From the NCBI GenBank assembly GCA_007922195.1, contig ML682002.1, forward strand, positions 558,001 through 622,000: 64,000 nucleotides of DNA. Reading direction: 5' to 3'. The translations under genes were made by a program, and so were the position numbers. How positions within the stretch are numbered: the first letter of the stretch is position 1; every line of letters starts with the position of its first letter. A model generated the notes under the pieces. It did no database searches. It was not told the DNA's origin and saw nothing but the letters and a program-made list of their open reading frames with translations. Shown here piece after piece: positions 57,700 through 64,000 of the stretch. Origin of the DNA: Podocnemis expansa (lineage: Eukaryota > Chordata > Testudines > Podocnemididae).

Positions 57700-59898
57700 G
57701 GTATCCCTCTGGCTGATCATCAAAAATTCTGTCTCTGGCCAGCAGGATGAGAGGAACAATTTCCAGGGCAGGGAGCCTGGGCTGTGGACTGGATTTTGAT
57801 CCCCTGCCCAACCAGTTTCTCTCCCTGTTAGTTCCCCCATACTGGTGCTGAGGTTGCTGCTAGGACCTTGGGTGCAACCCCTGTGGCTGTTGCTGCAGCT
57901 GTTGAGATTGCTGTTGTGTCTGTTGAGGCCTAAAGGAGCGTCTGGTCCCTTGAGGTGTACACATGCCAAGGGACTTCAGGGTGGCCTTAGAGTCCTTTCT
58001 ACTTTGCAGCTTGGAATTCATAGATCCTGAAAACAAGGCAGGACCTTCAAAGGGGAGGTCCTGAATTGCTAGCCAGTTTTGTTGTGAAAGGCCAGATCCT
58101 TACAGCCAGGCTGATTATTGCATTGACACTACAGAGGCCATATTATGGGAGACAGTGTCAGATATGTCTCAGTAGGTCATCAGGGCATCATGGGAGGCCA
58201 AGATGCCCTTCTCCGCCATCGTCTCATAGTCCCGGAGGTGATCTCTGGGGACTATGTCGCAGAAACACTCCATAGATCTCCAGAGGTTGAAATTATACTT
58301 GCCAATGAGGGCCTAGTGGTTGGCTATATGCAATTGGAGGGGGCTGAGGTGGGTAGACCTTTCTACCAAAGAGGTCCAGCTTCTTTCCTCCTTATTTTTA
58401 GGAGTGGAGGCTGGCTGGCTGTGTCTTGCCTTTTGGTTGACAGTGTCAAGGGGGTGGGATGGTGGAACAGAAAAGCGAACTTGTCAGACAGAACATGGTA
58501 TCTCCTATCTGCAGGGGGGGGGGGGGATCGATGATGGAGTTTGCCACTGTGCCCTCGTGATTTTATATATCCCTCTATGTAGGGGAACCGAGATCCTTGT
58601 GGGTGGGGCCACGTTGCCCACATTGAAGAAGGTATCAAAGTCCTCTTTGATGACTCCAAGGTCCAAGTTTAGGTTCGCTGCCATGTGTCTCAGTAGATCC
58701 TGCCTGTCATTGGGGTCATCCCTCTATGCCAGGGGCCTTTGGTACATAACTTTGTCCAGGGAAGAAAACAAGAGGATCTGTGATCTGCTGTGCCAAGTGG
58801 TGCTGGGGTTGGGTTCCTCATCCGAGGCTTCCAAAGAAGAAGAGGTCCTTGATGAAGGCAGTACCAAAGGGCCAGGAGAGGCAGGTTCATCCTCCATGGG
58901 CCTGTCCATCCACCTGTTGGACCACTCCTGGAAAGAGTGTGGTGCCAAGTTGCAGTGCGTCAGGAAGTGGCCTCTTGCCTCCTGGTGGCCTTTGGTACCG
59001 CATCAGTAATCGTGGGACTGGCTCCATGTCCCTGCTGATCCTGGTGGAGTCAGCGAGGATGTGGTCAGTGCTGAAGGCACTCAGACAGAAGGGCATGCAG
59101 ACAAATCCTCCTGGCGCAGGGGAGTTGGGGAGCACTTACGGTGGTGTTTGCCAGCAGACTTTGAAGTTGGCACTGGGGCTGATGGGTGGGGGGCGACGGT
59201 GCTGGGGCTCGTTGTGGGAGGAAGCAGAGGAGGCGGACATAGATCTCGCACATCTGGACCCATGTGAGCACAGTGCCAAGGGCTCTCATGAGGATTTTGG
59301 GGAGGAAAGGTATACATTCCCAGCCTCTGCTCCAGCTCCAGGTCGGTGGCATTTTTCTGGTGCTGAAGGGGATCCCATTTGTGGGTGCAGTGTTGGTGCG
59401 AGTTCGTTTGTTGAGGCCATCCACTCCTTCAATAGGGAAGGCCGATTTGCCCTTAGACTGAGCGGGCCTCAGCAGCATGTGGGCTGATGGCTGGAGTAGT
59501 GCCTTTATCGCAGCAAAACCCTCCAGTCCCTTTCCTCAAGGCGGAGTTGCTGGTGGTGAGGTTGCATGGCACTGAGATGGCGCCAAGTCAGAGACCAATT
59601 GTGGCTGTTTATTCTTAGCTGGAGAGTGGCGCTGTGAGGACCCCAGTGCCAACCTAGCACACAGTGCTGGGGAGTCATTGGGCGCATCAGGTGTACCCAG
59701 TGCCAGCTGCAAAGCCCGTTCTTGCGCAATATTGCACAGCCTTCACTTCCCGTCTTTCCACATCCTCCATTTGAAGGACTTGCAGATGGAGCATTTATCC
59801 ACTCGATGCCACTCACCCAAGCATAAGAGGTGCTTCTCATGGGGATCGCCAACCAGGAAGGCTTCGCTGCAATTTGTGCAGGGCTTAAATCTGGGCAT
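57700..59898 (-). pseudogene. DIRS gag-like ORF1 remnant
   Basis: The likely start is the ATG at 59896-59898. The protein opens MPRFKPCTNCSEAFLVGDPH and CLGEWHRVDKCSICKSF, with paired CxxC motifs that suggest zinc binding, as in vertebrate DIRS gag proteins. Downstream the reading is spread over several frames (59478-59065, 58948-58724, 58659-58363, 57969-57616). An 11-12 nt G run at about 58507-58518 is one probable frameshift site. Long plus-strand frames here are antisense shadows. Confidence 0.8.
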
Positions 59899-60027
59899 GA
59901 CAGGGGATAACAGGATGCTCCGGCAAGGATTCGTGGAGATAGGAAAAAAAATAACAAACAAGACAGGCGCTTGCACAACAGCAAGGGCAGGCTATTTCAG
60001 TACCGTTGCTGGGGGTGGAAAGACGGA

Positions 60028-60190
60028 ACTGAGGAGGGTCAGGGTCAAGGTCACATATATAGTCGTAGTTACAGAATGGAGTGGGCGTTGGCCAGTGACC
60101 CTGAGCTGCCAGGCTAGGGCTAAAAGACTTTCCGGATAACCGTGTGCTGCAGCACGTAGACACCTGTAACTGAATGATGTGAGCAGTGCT
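60028..60190. repeat. DIRS right inverted terminal repeat
   Basis: AACTGAGGAGGGTCAGGGTC through CACGTAGACACCTGTAACTG pairs with the left repeat. This is the upstream end for the minus-strand genes. Confidence 0.9.
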
Positions 60191-61280
60191 TGAAGAAGTC
60201 ATACTTCTCTCAGTCAGCCACAAATGGTGCTTCTGACTCCTCACACTGGTAATGAAGAAGCCACAACAAAATATGCTCAGCCCCCTCTGGTGCATTTCAG
60301 CCTCTGGCTCACAGTCAGACACTCAGTCTAGTAAAGAGATAAGTTTCTTAAAACTCCATGGCTCTTTACCAAAAGAGTTCTCTTCTCCTGACCCCAAAGA
60401 AATCAGCCATATTACCAGATCACATAAGTTTGGATCTAACCAAAAATATCAGACTGCCAATCAGCCCTTTATTAACTAAACTAAAGGTTTATTATACAAG
60501 GAAAGAAACAAACTATGAGAAATGTCAAAGAATTAAAACAAATCATATACATACAATGATTTAAAAATCCATGTAAATCAAGTCTTTGGAAGAATCTGGA
60601 GTTGGCAGGCTGTGTAGCTCCCCTGGTATACATCCAGCACTTGGATGGGTCTCAGTCCTCTATTTCAGTTTCAGTTGTAGATGAATAGATCCAGAGCTAA
60701 GTGCTGGCTGAAAGCTGCATAAATACGATGACATAGAGGAGGTGCTGCTGCTTTTTATGTCCCTGGGCCTTTCCCATGGAAACTTACAACAAGGTGGAGT
60801 ACAGAATCATCTTCAAAGTGTACGACAAAGTGGGATTGTTTCCCATGAAAGCTCATGCAAGAAATACATTAGTTAGTCTTTAAAAAGGCCACGGGACTGC
60901 TTGTTTGTTTTGCTGAACGAGACTAATGCGGCTACCCCTCTGGAACAGAGTCACATTGAGTAAGTCCTGGTGACTCATCAAGTCTCTCCCTGAATCCATG
61001 ATACCGAGAGTTTCCTTTATGGGTCATTAAGGAAATAATTGCTGTAGACCTCCTGTCTGGGGTGTTTCCCAGGAACACATCAAAAGTCGAAATACAGATG
61101 CATCAAATATATTCATAACTTCTAATACAAATAAGACATACACATAAACAATATCACCATTCTAGCAAATTATAAACTTTCTAACAGTATAAGACATGGC
61201 CTATTTCATATGAATTATTCTAATTTTGAAATATTGGTATGAAGCAATATCACTAATGGTCCCCTAAATCCAGGCAGCAT
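60191..61280. other. unassigned sequence between DIRS and CR1
   Basis: AT-rich, with one PLE copy inside (60811-60944). With 54339-54438 it may form an older element that received the DIRS. I could not identify it. Confidence 0.4.
60811..60944 (+). mobile_element. Penelope-like terminal-repeat copy
   Basis: It runs from TTCAAAGTGTACGACAAAG through TTTCCCATGAAAGCTCATGC and GTTAGTCTTTAAAAAGGCC to CGGCTACCCCTCTGGAAC. The flanks ACAGAATCA (60801-60809) and ACAGAGTCA (60945-60953) match at 8 of 9 positions. Confidence 0.82.
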
Positions 61281-61645
61281 CAAATATGGCCTGCATGCTT
61301 TGTCCCTAGGTATATACATTTACATTTAGCCATACTAAAATATGCATTGTTTGGTTGCACTCAGCTTACTGAGTCATCCAGATTGCTCTGTACTAATGCC
61401 TTCTCTTTGTAATTTACCACTCCCCCCCAATTTAGGTGTCATCTGAATCCAATTTAGGTGTCAGCTGTGTCAGGGCCCCCAATTTAGATGTCATCACTTT
61501 ATCAGTGATGCTTTTATGTTTTCTCCCAGGTCATTGGTAAAAGTGTTAAGTAGTGAAGGGCCTAGAACGGCACCCTGAAGGACCCCACTAGAAAAGCACT
61601 TACAGAGTGCTCAGAGGAAGGACACCAGTCGGAGTGGTTACATAC
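61281..61645 (-). mobile_element. CR1 fragment, second half of the split copy
   Basis: It resumes at CAAATATGGCCTGCATGC and continues through CATTTACATTTAGCCATAC, TTTATGTTTTCTCCCAGG and AAGGACCCCACTAGAAAAG. A short phrase with CAATTTAGGTGTCA is repeated three times at about 61428-61495, a local tandem expansion. Confidence 0.85.
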
Positions 61646-61648
61646 CCA

Positions 61649-62550
61649 GGCTATGTCCACAAGCCATTTCGAAACAAGCTGTTTCAGAATAAAGGCCTTA
61701 TTTCGAAACACCTTATTTTGAAATAACAAAAAGCTATTTCGAAATAAGGAAAGAAGAGGGAATTGAAATGGGGAGGGGAGGGGTAGGGAGGCCTGTGTTG
61801 GGCCGGGGGTGCCCTGCCCCCGGGATTCCCCTGTCCCTCTGCCACCCCTGCTGGGGATGGGGGGCATCCCCTGCCCCCAGCAGAAATGGCAGGAGGGTGC
61901 TGGAGAAGCCCCCCCCGCCTGGGGCAGGAGCTGTGGGGGGACAGGGGGAGCCCCCCGCCCTCAGCAGGAGGGGGGTGCTAGGGAACCCCAGGGGGGGCGC
62001 CCCAGGCTTGGGGGCAGCCCCAGCGGTGGGGTGAGCCACCCCTGGAGCGGCCACCCCAGGGGGGCTGCAGTCCCCCTGACCGCGCTGCAGGGTCAGCAGC
62101 TCCCCCGCAGCCTGGGCCAGTGGCAGAGCCCTGGGGGTGCCCCAGCCAGCTTCCCCCCTGCTTCCCTTTGCCGGGGGTATGGGGGACGAAGGGGGCTGAG
62201 GCACCCATCCCTCCCTGCTCCCAGCAAGGGGAAGCTGGCTGGGGCACCCTCAGACCCCCTGCACCCCACTCAGCACCCTGGCCAAGGTGCTGGGGGGGTG
62301 GGACATTCCCCCCAGGGTGCTATGCACCCTGGGGGGAAGGTCCTTGTTATTTTGAAACAATCCTTGTTTAGAAATAACATGTCCAAATGGCTTATTTCAT
62401 AACAACTGGTTTCGAAATAACCCTACTTTCGAAAGCAAAGTGGTTTAAGCTGTTTCGAAAGGAGGGCTCTTGTTTTCGAGTGGACATAGGGACTTTTATT
62501 TCGAAACAACCGATGTTGTTTTGAAATAAAAGCCCTGTGTGGACATACCC
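61649..62550. mobile_element. TTCGAAACAA-type element with large GC-rich interior
   Basis: The tips are GGCTATGTCCACAAG and GTGTGGACATACCC, with CCA / CTA flanks (two of three match). Palindromic TTTCGAAACAA sequence is limited to the outer about 110 and 210 bp. The 61768-62335 interior is very GC-rich with CCCCCAGGGTGC / GCACCCTGGGGGG inverted phrases. Long frames on both strands come from the low stop density. Confidence 0.8.
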
Positions 62551-63239
62551 CTAGTTACAAGCCAAGTCCAGACTGTGTCAAACCAGTGAAAGGAGGACAG
62601 CCATCTCACTACCCTATACCATTGATTGGCAGGGGTGAAATGCTGGGAGCTACCTTGAGTCGATTATGAAATGCATATTCATGAGGTGATCTGTAGACAC
62701 AAACTGTGTTTAGGGACAAGCTAGGTCAGTAACTGGCTATGAACTTGCTGAGAACCTGTAGTGCGGAGCAGGCACAAAGGAACCCTACGGTTACAGGTGT
62801 GGTATGTGTTGGGTGACGCATTCTCTCTCCCGGGATAGGATTCAGCGTTGCCTCGCTCTGATCATCCTGCTATGCACACCTGAAAGGCCCATCAGGCTTG
62901 TCTAGGCTTGTAGGGCATACCTAAGCCTTTAAGCAACTTGGTATTTCAAACCAAGTGTGAGAAGGGGCCAGTCAGCATCTTATCTGTGGCTCTGCCAATG
63001 GAACACAACCCAAAACTCTCCTGTAAAGTTCCCATCAGCCCTGGGAAGACTCGTTAGATTTTACAGCTTTGACACATGGTCAGAACAAAGTGGCAGATGC
63101 AACGCCCAGTGTTGCTGTTAGTTGTCCTTACATTATTTACTGACAGAGCAGAAACCTACATGTCCACCACTGCCTACCACTTGGGGATCCTGGAGTGCTT
63201 TACAGACGCCACTGGCATCTCTCCACCCTGCACTGAACA
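62551..63239. other. unassigned sequence
   Basis: A frame at 63076-63267 has a signal-peptide-like start, MQRPVLLLVVLTLFTDRAE, but runs into a PLE copy after about 50 residues. I see no splice-supported gene. Confidence 0.35.
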
Positions 63240-63354
63240 AGTTTCAAAGGGGCAGCTGTTAGTTTAGTTCAGTGAAACAAACAAGGGGTCCTGTGGCACT
63301 TTTAAAGACTAGCAAATTTTATTTATCACGTGAGCTTTCGTGGTGTTTTGAGAG
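63240..63354 (-). mobile_element. Penelope-like terminal-repeat copy, reverse
   Basis: TTTCAAAGGGGCAGCTG, AACAAACAAGGGGTCCTG and TTATTTATCACGTGAGCTTT follow the family order, then it breaks off at TCGTGGTGTTTTG before the stem is completed. Confidence 0.75.
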
Positions 63355-64000
63355 CCGCCATGGGTGTAGCCTCCTGGTGGGGGAAGCTGGGAGCTAGGCC
63401 AGGGTGGAGGCAGAGTCTGGAGCTGCAAGTGGTCTTGCAAAGAGCTGCATATGGCTCTGGAGCCACAGGTTGCAGACCCCTGGCTTAAACTATCACCTGT
63501 TCATGGCAGTTGTCTTCTCTTACCGTGTGTTCACACAACGTCTACCAGAGCGGGCTCTGATCAGCTAGAGCCTCCAGCTGCTGCTGCCACGCAAATATAA
63601 AAATGGGCCATGTCCACTTTAGAATTAAGAAGCTGGTTTCAAATGCCTCCGTGTTTCTGAGATGTTGCCCTTCAGGCCACAGCAATGGTGCCAGATGAAC
63701 GTGGATGAGGGAAAAGGCTACTGCAAATAATTAAGCAGGCATCTCTGAATAGAGTCAGGCCCCAGACATCTACTTTGCCCTTTGCTAGGTCCCAAGCAAG
63801 ATGGCTTGCCTGATTAGTTGTAGGGTGAGCCAAGGTTCAAAAGGCAAAAGTGGGAAGCATGCAGAAGCAATACCTCCTTCACGGCCTTGTCTCTGCTCCA
63901 TCTCTTCCTTAAGCCACGCCCCTTTCTCCTCTTCTGTAAGCTCCTCCCCTTACTCGTCTTCCACGAGGTCCCGCCCCTTACCCCTCCTCTTTTCCCTAGT
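63355..64000. other. unassigned sequence with one hAT-like end
   Basis: GGTTGCAGACCCCTG at about 63468-63482 resembles one hAT terminus without a clear partner. The last about 100 bp are rich in CCGCCCC and CTCCCC, which could be GC-box-like or simple sequence. Confidence 0.35.

Larger units (their letters stand above)
54439..60190 (-). mobile_element. near full-length DIRS retrotransposon
   Basis: DIRS elements replicate by reverse transcription and integrate with a tyrosine recombinase in place of an integrase. This copy has inverted terminal repeats (54439-54598 and 60028-60190), an internal complementary region near 54628-54735 and, on the minus strand in the expected order, a gag-like ORF, RT with RNase H, and a tyrosine recombinase. 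Several frameshifts and stops disable it. No direct duplication abuts the termini, as is usual for this class. Confidence 0.92.

Noticed and set aside
58320..59487. Plus-strand frames of 229 and 235 codons
   Set aside because: They lie antisense to the DIRS gag-like ORF, overlap each other in different frames, and show no domain. They are shadow frames.
61734..62402. Frames of 197 (plus) and 156 (minus) codons
   Set aside because: They lie in the GC-rich interior of a miniature element where stops are rare. Proline/glycine-rich text is seen on both strands.
63890..64000. CCGCCCC-rich end as a promoter
   Set aside because: GC-box-like words are present, but there is no transcript start, TATA or downstream exon to support it, and the sequence is cut by the window edge.

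Overview
This window looks like repeat-rich intergenic or intronic DNA from a non-avian sauropsid, most likely a turtle. The assignment rests on the mix of elements: CR1-type LINEs with turtle-like sequence, Penelope-like retroelements (PLEs) with their short terminal repeats, a DIRS tyrosine-recombinase retrotransposon, hAT-type miniature elements, and many elements that begin GGCTATGT or GGGTATGT and have 3-bp target duplications. I found no intact host protein-coding gene, tRNA or rRNA. The only possible host coding remnant is a stop-interrupted reading on the minus strand near 38.2-38.9 kb, which I cannot identify.

Layout. 1-13.8 kb is mostly unassigned AT-rich sequence with three palindromic PLE terminal-repeat units, one reverse-oriented PLE copy, a small hAT element and a MIR fragment. 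13.8-19.2 kb holds four TTCGAA-rich miniature elements and a CR1 split by two DNA transposons. 20.6-21.8 kb is a 5'-truncated PLE with a decayed GIY-YIG endonuclease and a 13-bp target duplication. 21.8-26.8 kb is CR1 sequence; the main copy is interrupted by four DNA transposons. 27.7-28.2 kb is a hAT element inside another hAT-like element. 33.1-34.3 kb, 38.95-39.3 kb and 42.0-42.4 kb hold further miniature elements, one pair nested. 37-53 kb carries scattered PLE, CR1, hAT and MIR pieces.

54.44-60.19 kb is a nearly full-length DIRS element on the minus strand. It has inverted terminal repeats, an internal complementary region, and gag, RT/RNase H and tyrosine-recombinase remnants. It lies within a 6.9-kb insertion that splits one CR1. 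61.6-62.6 kb is a miniature element with a GC-rich interior, and the last kilobase is unassigned.

The most interesting structures are two. (1) A series of short, palindromic, PLE-derived units has its own target duplications and repeatedly carries a hammerhead-ribozyme-like core (CTGANGA, a 5-bp stem, GAAA). (2) A superfamily of miniature elements shares near-identical tips, but the interiors are built from different short palindromes, each centred on TCGA. All protein-level readings here are decayed, so the window reads as a record of nested transposition and not as a functional operon or pathway.
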